Shown piece after piece: positions 1 to 7,230 of a stretch of DNA of 64,000 nucleotides. The notes under the pieces are model-generated. The model was not told the DNA's origin, made no database searches, and saw only the letters and a list, made by a program, of their open reading frames with translations. Source of the DNA: CBFHWY01 sp965659675 (GTDB lineage: Bacteria > Bacteroidota > Bacteroidia > Flavobacteriales_G > Salibacteraceae). Numbering within the stretch: the first letter of the stretch is position 1; the number at the start of each line of letters is the position of its first letter. A program made the position numbers and the translations under genes. The stretch spans positions 4,033-68,032 of the forward strand of contig CBFHWY010000005.1 in NCBI GenBank assembly GCA_965659675.1, in the 5' to 3' direction.

Positions 1-564
1 CAGCGCATTCTCTTTTCTGCTAAGTCGAATGACGGCAGACTTCACCTTCGGCGGCGGCGTAAACTCATGCTCATCAAGGGTAAAGAGGTACTCCGTGTCA
101 TATCTGCTTTGAGTTAGTACACTGATCACACCAAAAGCCTTTGAACCTGGCTCTGAACATATTCTTTCGGCCAACTCTTTTTGGAACATCCCTACCATTT
201 CAGGGATCAATGTATGGTTTTCAACTACCTTAAATATGATCTGACTGGAAATGTAATAGGGGAAGTTACCGATCACCGAGAACTCCTGATCGAAAACCTC
301 TTTTGGGTCGAGCTTGAGAATATCGCCCTTGATGATCTCTTTTTCAGTAAGAATTTCATTCTTAGCGAGGTAAATAATGGCATCATCATCCAGCTCAATG
401 ACTTTTAACTCATCAACGATCTTCAAAAGTTCTGCGGTAAGAATTCCCATACCTGGACCAACCTCAAGAACCTTCGAACGCAATTGTAATTGTTCTGCAA
501 TTCTTTTAGAAACCTGCGGGTCCTTTAAAAAATGCTGTCCGAAATGCTTTTTTGCTCTTAGCAC
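1..564 (-). CDS. rsmA: 16S rRNA dimethyladenosine transferase RsmA/KsgA (3' part cut by window)
   Basis: RsmA dimethylates two adjacent adenines in the 3'-terminal helix of 16S rRNA during small-subunit maturation. The visible 188 residues are the N-terminal Rossmann methyltransferase part. They include HFGQHFLKD (7-15), the SAM-binding EVGPGMGILT (34-43), the acidic ELDDD (57-61) and the catalytic NFPYYIS (100-106). The family is about 260-270 residues, so the C-terminal helical domain lies beyond base 1. The start is GTG at 564-562. This choice keeps the conserved KHFGQHF segment and places the start one base after the stop of the upstream DUF4286 gene, which suggests translational coupling. 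It is the last visible gene of the serS-lipoprotein-TPR-DUF4286 run. Identification is firm; the start codon is slightly less so. Confidence 0.93.
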   Translation of the reverse strand, partial: MLRAKKHFGQHFLKDPQVSKRIAEQLQLRSKVLEVGPGMGILTAELLKIVDELKVIELDDDAIIYLAKNEILTEKEIIKGDILKLDPKEVFDQEFSVIGNFPYYISSQIIFKVVENHTLIPEMVGMFQKELAERICSEPGSKAFGVISVLTQSRYDTEYLFTLDEHEFTPPPKVKSAVIRLSRKENAL

Positions 565-565
565 T

Positions 566-865
566 CTATACCTTTTCTAGGAGCGTTCGAAAAGCCACAA
601 ACTTGTTCTGATAGCGAAGGCTGTGTTCTTTTTGCAGAGCGGGAGCATACTTCTCCTGATACTCTTCGAGATCTGCCAATGAAGCGCATGAATACTGAAC
701 GGAATAAGTGACCCCATCCTGTTCATCGATCATTACCCTGTATAGCTTATTGTCAAGGAAAAAACCGGTCTCCATCACATCAGGAATATGTTTGGTTTTC
801 ATCCAATTCAACCAATCTTCTCTGACCTCATGATCCACCTTCACCGTTACATTATATATGATCAT
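566..865 (-). CDS. DUF4286 family protein
   Basis: A 99-residue protein with no signal peptide or membrane segment. It begins MIIYNVTVKVDHEV and contains WLNWMKTKHIPDVMETGFF, the pattern of the Bacteroidota DUF4286 family, which looks like a small ferredoxin-fold (dimeric alpha-beta barrel-like) protein. No biochemical function is established. It sits 5 bases after the TPR gene and 1 base before the GTG start of rsmA. In such close coupling it is probably co-translated with rsmA, but that gives no direct clue to its role. Confidence 0.85.
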   Translation of the reverse strand: MIIYNVTVKVDHEVREDWLNWMKTKHIPDVMETGFFLDNKLYRVMIDEQDGVTYSVQYSCASLADLEEYQEKYAPALQKEHSLRYQNKFVAFRTLLEKV

Positions 866-870
866 TTGCT

Positions 871-2682
871 TTAGTTTATTTGATCTCCCCTAAGCTCTCT
901 GAACCTTTTCCTTGCCTCAATGACGTACAAACTATCTTTGTATTCAGTGATGATCTTCTTATAGTACTCAGACGCTTTTTCTTTATCCTTTCGCACCTCA
1001 TCATAAAGCAGCGCCAAAGCATATACAGCATCATCTCCAAGAATATCAACTGCATATGAAACTATTAGTTCTTTTAAATATTTCTCTTGCAGGTCAAAGT
1101 TCTTTCTTTCCGCAGCGATCTTTGCCCTCAAAAAAAGGATCTCATCACTCAAAGAGTGGCCGGGATAACGGGCTTCGATACTATCCAACATCACAATCGC
1201 ATCATCGTACACTGCTTGCTCAAAATAGAGGTCTGCCCGGGCAAACATCTTCAGCGGACGAATCGTGGTATCAACAGTACTATTGTCTGTGATGAGTAAG
1301 GAAAGATCCATTGCATCATTTGAGATCTTCTTGCTTGTTGAGCCTTTCAAAACATCCAACATAGCTTTGGCCAATTCAAACTCGCCTTCATAATAATAAA
1401 TCCTTGAATTTCTGAATTTGGCGATCTCACCGAGACGATCATATTTAAAGGCCTTCTCAACTTGCATATAGAGCAAAGAAGCATCCCATGGTTTCTTATC
1501 TAACAAATGAATATCCGCTAAAAGGAGCTTCAACTCGCCTCTGTCTCTTGCACTAATGCCTGGCAACTGAAGCGCATGTTCTAGCGTTTGCATTGCCAAT
1601 TCGTAATTCTTTCTGTATACCCCCTGAATCTCTGCCAGCTCCTTCATCACTCCAACTGTCCTGGCATTTCTTCCCACTTCCTTGAGCGTTGCCTCGTATT
1701 CCTCTTCAAGTCGAAGCAAGTCCTCTTCCTCAAAATCTTGATCGGAACGAACCTTCTCATACAAGACCTTCAGCAGTAAAACCTTAGCATCGATGAACAA
1801 AGGAGCAGATTTACCTTTCGAGACCACATAATCCAAGGATTTGATCGCGAGGTCATAATCTTCATTGTTTAAACTGAGCCTGGCCAGATCAAGCAAACGA
1901 TATCCATTTTCATCATTTCTTTTATCCATTGAAACAGATTGCCTGTACACCCCTTCAAAGTCCTTTTCCTGTGTGAGGATCCAGATGAGCAGTTCATTAT
2001 AATAGTCCTTTCTCGGATTTTTTTGGATCCGTCGGTATAACTCAGACTTCAGAACCAGATTCTCCTCTGTTCCCTCTTCAAATCCTAGACTCCGATTTAA
2101 GGCATTTTGGACGTTCTGTAAATAAGCTGGATTCAGCTCAAGCAGATCAAGATATTCGGAGATCATCTCTTCTGTATTGCCCAGTTCTCCCTGTAATTTG
2201 GCGATCTCCATATTGAATGGATAGTTGGGTACTAACTTGCGCCCACGCTGAAAACATTTAAGGGCATATTCAACCTCGCCCCTTGTTGCGAACTCCTGTG
2301 CCAAATTTTGAATGCGCGAATAGGAGGCTGGAAGGTCCTCGATCAGTTTGTCAAGGATCTTATCTGCCTTGCGATCGTTACCTTCTCTACTGTAATAATC
2401 TGCAAGATCGATCTCATAGCTGCTTCTTTCAGGGAATTTTCTGGTTTGCTTTTTAATTAGCGACTTTGCATCATCGAGCCGTTCGAGCTCATACAAGGAC
2501 TGAAGGTAAAACTTGTAATAAGTATGCTGAGGCTCCTCCTCGTAGAGCTTCTCGTAATAGAGCACCGCTTTCTCAAAATCTCCTTCTTGAAAATAAAATG
2601 AAGCAAGTTGTTTGTCATTGACCTGAGCCTGAAGGGCCGTCAATGAAACAAGCATTAGCATTAAAAGAAGGGGTTTCTTCAC
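871..2682 (-). CDS. Secreted tetratricopeptide-repeat protein
   Basis: A 603-residue protein with a clear signal peptide (MKKPLLLMLMLVSLTALQAQ, cleavage after about residue 20). The rest is helical TPR-like repeats. The first is at about 25-60 (FYFQEGDFEKAVLYYEKLYE), with further repeats through the middle. A C-terminal pair at about 480-590 (EQAVYDDAIVMLDSIEARYPGHS and later SEYYKKIITEYKDS) resembles the repeats of outer-membrane assembly scaffolds. The likely location is the periplasm or inner face of the outer membrane, and the likely role is protein-protein contact; the partner is unknown. It follows a lipoprotein gene by 16 bases and precedes DUF4286 by 5 bases, so it is in the serS-rsmA transcription unit. 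Confidence 0.85.
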   Translation of the reverse strand: MKKPLLLMLMLVSLTALQAQVNDKQLASFYFQEGDFEKAVLYYEKLYEEEPQHTYYKFYLQSLYELERLDDAKSLIKKQTRKFPERSSYEIDLADYYSREGNDRKADKILDKLIEDLPASYSRIQNLAQEFATRGEVEYALKCFQRGRKLVPNYPFNMEIAKLQGELGNTEEMISEYLDLLELNPAYLQNVQNALNRSLGFEEGTEENLVLKSELYRRIQKNPRKDYYNELLIWILTQEKDFEGVYRQSVSMDKRNDENGYRLLDLARLSLNNEDYDLAIKSLDYVVSKGKSAPLFIDAKVLLLKVLYEKVRSDQDFEEEDLLRLEEEYEATLKEVGRNARTVGVMKELAEIQGVYRKNYELAMQTLEHALQLPGISARDRGELKLLLADIHLLDKKPWDASLLYMQVEKAFKYDRLGEIAKFRNSRIYYYEGEFELAKAMLDVLKGSTSKKISNDAMDLSLLITDNSTVDTTIRPLKMFARADLYFEQAVYDDAIVMLDSIEARYPGHSLSDEILFLRAKIAAERKNFDLQEKYLKELIVSYAVDILGDDAVYALALLYDEVRKDKEKASEYYKKIITEYKDSLYVIEARKRFRELRGDQIN

Positions 2683-2698
2683 CCTATGAAGATAGCAA

Positions 2699-3232
2699 TT
2701 ATTGTACCTTAATACCGCTTATGGAATCGACCTTCTGTTTGAGGTAATCAAAGCGTTCCAGGTTGGACTCATACCAAACTTTCAAATTACCAGCAGTCTC
2801 ACCGAGCTGAGCGATCGCCTTGGCCTCAGATGGCTTGGCTTTATCAAAAAGCTCTTTTGGAACCATTCCGTTATTCACATCCTGCCTCAAGCTTTTCACT
2901 TGATTTTTAGCATAGGCCATCTCTCTTACATGGTCTTTAAAAGCCGATTGCCATTTCTGTAGATTTCTTTTTTGATCGCTGTAGGACCCAATGCTGATCG
3001 CCAATGGTCTAGCCAGAGTATCATCATCCAGATAGAGCTCCAAATAGGTCATATCAAAATCGATGGTATCAAGCAGGTTTTGAATCGTATCAGGCTTGAT
3101 GCCGGCCATCTTCTCATCAATATTAACCAGCTCCTGATCCAAACTATCCAGGTCATCATTCATATCAGAAATGATCTTATTTTGACATGAAGCAAAGGCA
3201 ATGATCAATAGAAAAAGACTTAATACTCTCAT
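2699..3232 (-). CDS. Hypothetical lipoprotein, coiled-coil
   Basis: A 177-residue protein beginning MRVLSLFLLIIAFASCQNK, a type II signal peptide with lipobox cysteine at about residue 16. The mature part is acidic and rich in Leu, Asp and Lys in heptad-like spacing (for example DDLDSLDQELVNIDEKMAG at about 26-44), which suggests helices or a short coiled coil. No named family was recognised. It begins 1 base after the serS stop codon and precedes the secreted TPR protein by 16 bases. A structural link between this lipoprotein and the TPR protein at the envelope is plausible but only inferred from adjacency. Confidence 0.75.
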   Translation of the reverse strand: MRVLSLFLLIIAFASCQNKIISDMNDDLDSLDQELVNIDEKMAGIKPDTIQNLLDTIDFDMTYLELYLDDDTLARPLAISIGSYSDQKRNLQKWQSAFKDHVREMAYAKNQVKSLRQDVNNGMVPKELFDKAKPSEAKAIAQLGETAGNLKVWYESNLERFDYLKQKVDSISGIKVQ

Positions 3233-3233
3233 C

Positions 3234-4505
3234 TTAGTTTATGGTTTTAAATCCAGTGAATGATTGCAAGACCTCGGGGACGTTTATCCCATCCTCAGTC
3301 TGATAATTCTCCAAAATAGAAGCAAGAATCCTTGGCAGCGCAAGCGCACTTCCATTAAGGGTATGCGCTAATTTGGTCTTTTTCTCGGCATCTTTATATC
3401 GCAGTTTTAAACGGTTAGACTGAAAGCTTTCGAAGTTTGACACAGAGCTAACTTCTAACCATCTTTCCTGTCCAGCCGACCAAACTTCCAGGTCGCAAGT
3501 GAGTGCCGCCGTGAAGCCAAGATCTCCTCCGCAAAGTCTTAAGACTCGATAAGGTAACCCTAGTTGTTCAAGCAGTTTTTTTGAATGTCCCAACATTTCT
3601 TCGAGAGCCTGATATGAATCCTCCGGTTTTGTGATCTGAACGATCTCAACTTTATCAAATTGATGCAAACGATTCAAACCTCTTACATCCTTTCCATAAG
3701 AACCCGCTTCTCTCCTGAAGCAGGGGGTGTAACCGCAGTTTTTCACTGGAAGATCAGGTTCGGCAAGAATTGTATCGCGATACATGTTTGTGATGGGAAC
3801 CTCCGCGGTGGGAATCAAGTATAGATCATCTGCCTTGGCATGGTACATCTGTCCTTCCTTATCAGGCAACTGACCAGTCCCCAAACCCGAAGCTTCATTT
3901 ACCAGATGAGGCACCTGTACTTCATCAAAACCTGCTTTTTCGGCCTCCTGAAGAAAAAAGTTGATCAGGGCTCGTTGCAATTTAGCTCCAAACTTGCGGT
4001 AGACCGGAAAACCGGCTCCGCTGATCTTCACGCCCGTTTCAAAATCGATGATATTATATTTATCAGTGAGCTCCCAGTGTGGAAGAAGATGATCGCCCCT
4101 GGGAAGATCTTGAGTAGACTGATATACCACTTCATTGTCAGATTCACTCTGACCTGCTGGCACTGCATCATGCGGTGCATTAGGTATTTCATACAGAACC
4201 TCTTTTAAATTGGCATCAATTTCAGCGACCTGCTCATCAAGAGACTTGATCTCATCTTTGAGTCCAGCCACTTCCTTTTTCGCCTCCTCAGCCTTCTCGC
4301 GCTCACCTGACTTAAAAAGCTCTCCGATCTTTTTGGAGCTTTGGTTCATGCTATGCTTTAGATCTTCAACCTCAGACAGTTTTAGTCTTCGCTTTTCATC
4401 TAATTCAAGGGCACGGTCGATGGTTGAGGCGTAATCAACCCCTCTTTTGGATAAGGCTGAAATGACCGTATCCTTATCCTCTCTTATCCTTTTAATTTCC
4501 AGCAT
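3234..4505 (-). CDS. serS: Seryl-tRNA synthetase
   Basis: Class II aminoacyl-tRNA synthetase that charges tRNA-Ser (and tRNA-Sec where present) with serine in the cytoplasm. The 423-residue length is typical. The N-terminal long coiled-coil tRNA-binding arm (about 25-110) is followed by the catalytic core. Motif 2 is visible around CFRREAGSYGKDVRGL with the serine-pocket TAEVPITN before it, and motif 3 as NGSALALPRILASILENYQ. The frame is open 27 bases further upstream, but that extension (MLGIFCLES) overlaps the terminator after rpmA. The ATG at 4505, giving MLEIKRIRED, matches the normal start of the family. It heads the lipoprotein-TPR-DUF4286-rsmA series. Confidence 0.97.
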   Translation of the reverse strand: MLEIKRIREDKDTVISALSKRGVDYASTIDRALELDEKRRLKLSEVEDLKHSMNQSSKKIGELFKSGEREKAEEAKKEVAGLKDEIKSLDEQVAEIDANLKEVLYEIPNAPHDAVPAGQSESDNEVVYQSTQDLPRGDHLLPHWELTDKYNIIDFETGVKISGAGFPVYRKFGAKLQRALINFFLQEAEKAGFDEVQVPHLVNEASGLGTGQLPDKEGQMYHAKADDLYLIPTAEVPITNMYRDTILAEPDLPVKNCGYTPCFRREAGSYGKDVRGLNRLHQFDKVEIVQITKPEDSYQALEEMLGHSKKLLEQLGLPYRVLRLCGGDLGFTAALTCDLEVWSAGQERWLEVSSVSNFESFQSNRLKLRYKDAEKKTKLAHTLNGSALALPRILASILENYQTEDGINVPEVLQSFTGFKTIN

Positions 4506-4514
4506 AGACTCTAA

Positions 4515-4543
4515 ACAAAAAATCCCGAGCAAATGTCGGGATT
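4515..4543 (-). terminator. Intrinsic terminator after rpmA
   Basis: Read on the minus strand, the perfect 8-base arms AATCCCGA and TCGGGATT (4543-4536 and 4528-4521) enclose a 7-base loop and are followed by a run of T. It lies between the rpmA stop and the serS start, so it would end the rplU-rpmA transcript and could reduce read-through into serS. Confidence 0.75.
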
Positions 4544-4567
4544 AATCAATGATGTTTTTGCCTTGAT

Positions 4568-4834
4568 TTAGTTCTTGGTTCCTACAGGCTCAATTGAAAC
4601 AAATGACTTATTGTTCGACTTTTTAGTGAAGGTCACAGTTCCATCAATCAAAGCAAAAATAGTATGGTCTTTTCCCATTCCTACATTATCACCTGGATGA
4701 TGTTGAGTTCCACGCTGACGAACGATGATATTCCCCGCTTTGGCCAATTGACCTCCACTGAGCTTAACTCCAAGTCGTTTCGATTCTGATTCTCTACCGT
4801 TTCTAGAACTACCGGCTCCTTTTTTGTGTGCCAT
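4568..4834 (-). CDS. rpmA: 50S ribosomal protein L27
   Basis: An 88-residue bL27, full length for the family. It begins MAHKKGAGSSRNGRESESKR and includes the conserved IIVRQRGTQHHPGDNVGMG. The N-terminal tail reaches toward the peptidyl transferase centre. There is no N-terminal extension of the kind cleaved by Prp in Firmicutes. It lies 3 bases after rplU, the usual L21-L27 pair, and is followed by a strong intrinsic terminator. Confidence 0.98.
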   Translation of the reverse strand: MAHKKGAGSSRNGRESESKRLGVKLSGGQLAKAGNIIVRQRGTQHHPGDNVGMGKDHTIFALIDGTVTFTKKSNNKSFVSIEPVGTKN

Positions 4835-4837
4835 GGC

Positions 4838-5413
4838 TTACTCTTTTTTATCGGATTTTTTTGTTGTGTCTTTTTTAGCTGCAGTTACTTTCTTAGCTGC
4901 TGGCTTCTTGGCCGCTGCTTTTTTCGCTGGCGCCTTTTTTTCTGACTTAGCCGCCGCTTTCTTTGGAGCAGCAGTTTTAGCTTTTGTCGCTGTTTTGGCT
5001 TCCGCTTTTTTAGGACTAGCCTTTTTTGTTGCCTTGGGCTTCTCCGCTGCTGCCTCGGCCTTTGGTTCAGCTTTTTTTGCTGCGGCTTTAGGCTTAGCAC
5101 CTTTTTCAGTGATCTTTTCGATCTGGATCTGACTTAGATACTGACGGTGTCCGTTCTTTTTCTTGTATCCCTTGCGTCTTTTCTTCTTGAATACAATTAC
5201 TTTCTCTCCTTTTAGATGCTTCAGAACCTTTGCGGAAACTGATGCACCACTTATAACCGGGGCGCCAACATTTACTTTTCCGTCATTGTCGATAAGAAGA
5301 ACTTTGTCGAAATCTACATTCGAACCTTCTTTCTCATCCAAACGATGAACGAATAGCTGCTGGTCTTTGCGCACTTTAAATTGCTGCCCTGCTATCTCTA
5401 CAATTGCGTACAT
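4838..5413 (-). CDS. rplU: 50S ribosomal protein L21 with long Lys/Ala-rich C-terminal tail
   Basis: The first roughly 102 residues are a normal bL21 core: MYAIVEIAGQQFKVRKDQ at the start, KVLLIDNDGKVNVGAPV, and the basic KKKRRKGYKKKNGHRQ near the end of the core. A low-complexity tail of about 89 residues built of Lys, Ala, Pro and Glu (KKAAAK- and KPAAKK-like units, about 103-191) follows. The standard protein ends near residue 103. The tail resembles histone H1-like or intrinsically disordered RNA/DNA-binding extensions. The frame is continuous and the stop lies 3 bases before rpmA, so it is not an assembly fusion by appearance. A promoter box lies 38 bases upstream of the ATG. Confidence 0.96.
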   Translation of the reverse strand: MYAIVEIAGQQFKVRKDQQLFVHRLDEKEGSNVDFDKVLLIDNDGKVNVGAPVISGASVSAKVLKHLKGEKVIVFKKKRRKGYKKKNGHRQYLSQIQIEKITEKGAKPKAAAKKAEPKAEAAAEKPKATKKASPKKAEAKTATKAKTAAPKKAAAKSEKKAPAKKAAAKKPAAKKVTAAKKDTTKKSDKKE

Positions 5414-5451
5414 CTTCGTTTAAATTTATTGAGTTATCCCAAAAAGGGGCG

Positions 5452-5459
5452 CAAATGTA
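5452..5459 (-). promoter_or_regulatory. Putative -7 promoter box for rplU-rpmA
   Basis: On the minus strand the sequence reads TACATTTG, matching the Bacteroidota sigma-A -7 consensus TAnnTTTG. It ends 38 bases before the rplU ATG, leaving a leader of about 30 bases. No TTG was seen at the expected -33 spacing. Confidence 0.5.
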
Positions 5460-5477
5460 AGAATTATTGTTGAAAAC

Positions 5478-6344
5478 TTAGCCCGAATTAATCATTCGGA
5501 TCGCAAAGAATATTCCACCAACGGAAAAGAGCTGTATTGAGGTGACGGTTTCTCCGTCTAACAAGCCCCAGCCAATGGCCACCACTGGGATGAGGTAAGT
5601 CACACTTGACGAAAAAACAGCGCTCGACTTTTGAATGAGGTAATTAAAAATAACAACAGCAAGCGCAGTTCCCACGATGGCAAGTATGCTGATGTATCCC
5701 AAATTGATCAGGTTTTCCTGACTGCTGATGGCCTTTTGCCAAAATCCAGTGAAAAGAAGGTGCAATAAAGGTAATGGGCTTGCAAGTAACAAGGCAATAG
5801 CCGCAACGTTGATCGACGATCGCTTTGACAGATACTTATAAATAAGGTTAACACTGGTTGCATAGCATGCTGTAGCAAGAATGATCATGAGTGATGGAAT
5901 GACCGGGGTCTCTGAAATACTTCGCTCACCTCCGAGGATCAGTGCCCCCGCGCCGATCAGACCAATAACAACTCCCATCCATTGTCTTCGAATGGTCTTA
6001 ATATTAAAGAACAACATTCCGAGTGCCACCGTAAAAAGCGGAACCAGGGAGTTCAACATTCCAGCTAGCGCACTTGGAACATATTGCTGAGCCGTTGCGA
6101 AGAGGTATGCGGGTATCATATTACCAATCACCCCAACTGCGGCTACTATGAGCAAGTCTCTTTTCTGAAAATACCTGAGTGCTCTTAAGCTAAATGGCAA
6201 GAGAACGATCCCAGCCATTAAAATCCGATAAGATCCAACTTCTAGATTTGTGAATGACAAAAGCCCCCTTTTCATCAGAATAAAAGAGCTCCCCCAAACT
6301 AATGCGAGGAAGATCAAAACCAGCCATTTTAGTCCTGTACTCAT
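5478..6344 (-). CDS. EamA/DMT-family transporter
   Basis: A 288-residue inner-membrane protein with about ten hydrophobic segments arranged as two EamA repeats. The start MSTGLKWLVLIFLALVWGSS and the motif GSSFILMKRGL are typical of drug/metabolite transporters, and the second repeat begins near residue 145. Substrates of this family range from amino acids to nucleotide sugars and cannot be assigned here. It stands alone, after rplU and divergent from the ABC ATPase gene. A TAGTTTTG promoter box sits only 8 bases before the ATG. Confidence 0.88.
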   Translation of the reverse strand: MSTGLKWLVLIFLALVWGSSFILMKRGLLSFTNLEVGSYRILMAGIVLLPFSLRALRYFQKRDLLIVAAVGVIGNMIPAYLFATAQQYVPSALAGMLNSLVPLFTVALGMLFFNIKTIRRQWMGVVIGLIGAGALILGGERSISETPVIPSLMIILATACYATSVNLIYKYLSKRSSINVAAIALLLASPLPLLHLLFTGFWQKAISSQENLINLGYISILAIVGTALAVVIFNYLIQKSSAVFSSSVTYLIPVVAIGWGLLDGETVTSIQLFSVGGIFFAIRMINSG

Positions 6345-6352
6345 TTGATCGG

Positions 6353-6360
6353 CAAAACTA
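6353..6360 (-). promoter_or_regulatory. Putative -7 box for the EamA gene, very close to the start codon
   Basis: Minus strand TAGTTTTG fits TAnnTTTG and is 8 bases upstream of the ATG at 6344. Transcription would start at or just before the start codon, giving a nearly leaderless message. Confidence 0.45.
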
Positions 6361-6382
6361 CTCTAATGCCATTCATAACATT

Positions 6383-6415
6383 TTGTTCAGGCTGCTTTTA
6401 TGAAAGCTATCTTTG
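6383..6415 (+). promoter_or_regulatory. Putative promoter for the ABC ATPase gene; decides its start
   Basis: TTG at 6383-6385 and TATCTTTG at 6408-6415 are separated by 22 bases and fit the Bacteroidota TTG / TAnnTTTG pattern. The -7 box lies inside the longest reading frame, downstream of its first ATG (6400). If it is used, translation must begin later, most likely at the GTG at 6421. Confidence 0.45.
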
Positions 6416-6420
6416 AAGGC

Positions 6421-7092
6421 GTGGAAAGTTTGATCCAGATCAAGGGCATTACAAAGGAGTTTAGGATTGGAAGCCAGATCATTCGCGCACTTCGCGAAAT
6501 AGATCTCGAAATCAATAAAGGAGACTATTTAGCCTTAATGGGTGCATCTGGTTCAGGGAAATCGACACTGATGAATATTTTGGGTTGTCTGGATACTCCA
6601 ACTACAGGTTCTTACTTTTTGAGGGGAAATGATGTAAGTAGGATGAATGATGACCAATTGGCAGAGATCAGAAACAAAGAGATCGGTTTTGTTTTCCAGA
6701 CCTTCAACCTTCTACCAAGATACAGCGCACTAGATAATGTAGCCTTGCCTCTGGTTTATGCCGGGGTGGATAAGGTTACTCGGACTGCCAGAGCCACCGA
6801 AGTCCTCCGTCAGGTTGGACTTAGCGACAGAATGGATCACAAACCAAATGAGTTGAGTGGTGGTCAGCGACAAAGGGTTGCTGTTGCCAGAGCGCTGATC
6901 AACGACCCCAGTATTATCCTGGCAGATGAACCAACCGGAAATTTGGACTCCAAAACTTCGGCTGAGATCATGGATCTATTTGATCGTTTAGCTAAGGAGG
7001 GGAACACTATTGTTCTCGTAACACACGAAGATGATATTGCTGAGCGTGCACAGCGATTGGTTCGAATGAAGGACGGTGAGATCATGTCATAA
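6421..7092 (+). CDS. ABC transporter ATP-binding protein, LolD/MacB type
   Basis: A stand-alone ABC ATPase that would power an inner-membrane permease of the MacB/LolC/FtsX superfamily. From the GTG start (223 residues): Walker A GASGSGKS at 41-48, signature LSGGQRQRV from 145, Walker B ILADEPTG at 166-173, and the H-loop LVTHEDD near the end. The FQTFNLLPRYSALDNVALPL stretch is characteristic of the MacB/LolD class. The frame also has an ATG at 6400 (230 residues). I prefer 6421 because a promoter box overlaps 6408-6415 and homologous proteins start close to the first beta strand (LIQIKGITKEF). No permease gene is adjacent, so the partner is encoded elsewhere. Confidence 0.9.
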   Translation: MESLIQIKGITKEFRIGSQIIRALREIDLEINKGDYLALMGASGSGKSTLMNILGCLDTPTTGSYFLRGNDVSRMNDDQLAEIRNKEIGFVFQTFNLLPRYSALDNVALPLVYAGVDKVTRTARATEVLRQVGLSDRMDHKPNELSGGQRQRVAVARALINDPSIILADEPTGNLDSKTSAEIMDLFDRLAKEGNTIVLVTHEDDIAERAQRLVRMKDGEIMS

Positions 7093-7183
7093 ACCTTGAA
7101 CTTCATTCAATAAATAAGCTCAGATCCTACCAAACCGCCCGCACTTTAGATGCGTCTTATCTAAAAGGTTAAGCATAATTTAA

Positions 7184-7191
7184 TAATTTTG
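7184..7191 (+). promoter_or_regulatory. Putative -7 box for the SprB-repeat protein gene
   Basis: TAATTTTG fits TAnnTTTG and lies 39 bases before the ATG at 7231. It is in the 138-base gap after the ABC ATPase gene, which otherwise holds only AT-rich sequence. No clear -33 TTG was seen. Confidence 0.4.
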
Positions 7192-7230
7192 TGCCTCTTT
7201 TGGAATTGAGAAAAGCATAATTTATACAAC

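Noticed and set aside
4885..5100. A 71-codon Lys/Arg/Gln-rich frame on the minus strand
   Set aside because: It lies in another frame of the low-complexity tail of L21 and has no independent support.
6400..6420. ATG at 6400 as the start of the ABC ATPase
   Set aside because: A well-placed promoter box overlaps 6408-6415, and the extra residues lie before the usual first beta strand of the family. It cannot be excluded; 6421 is only preferred.
7093..7230. Possible small RNA or riboswitch in the longest intergenic gap (138 bases)
   Set aside because: Apart from the promoter box there is no stable hairpin followed by T residues and no recognisable aptamer core.
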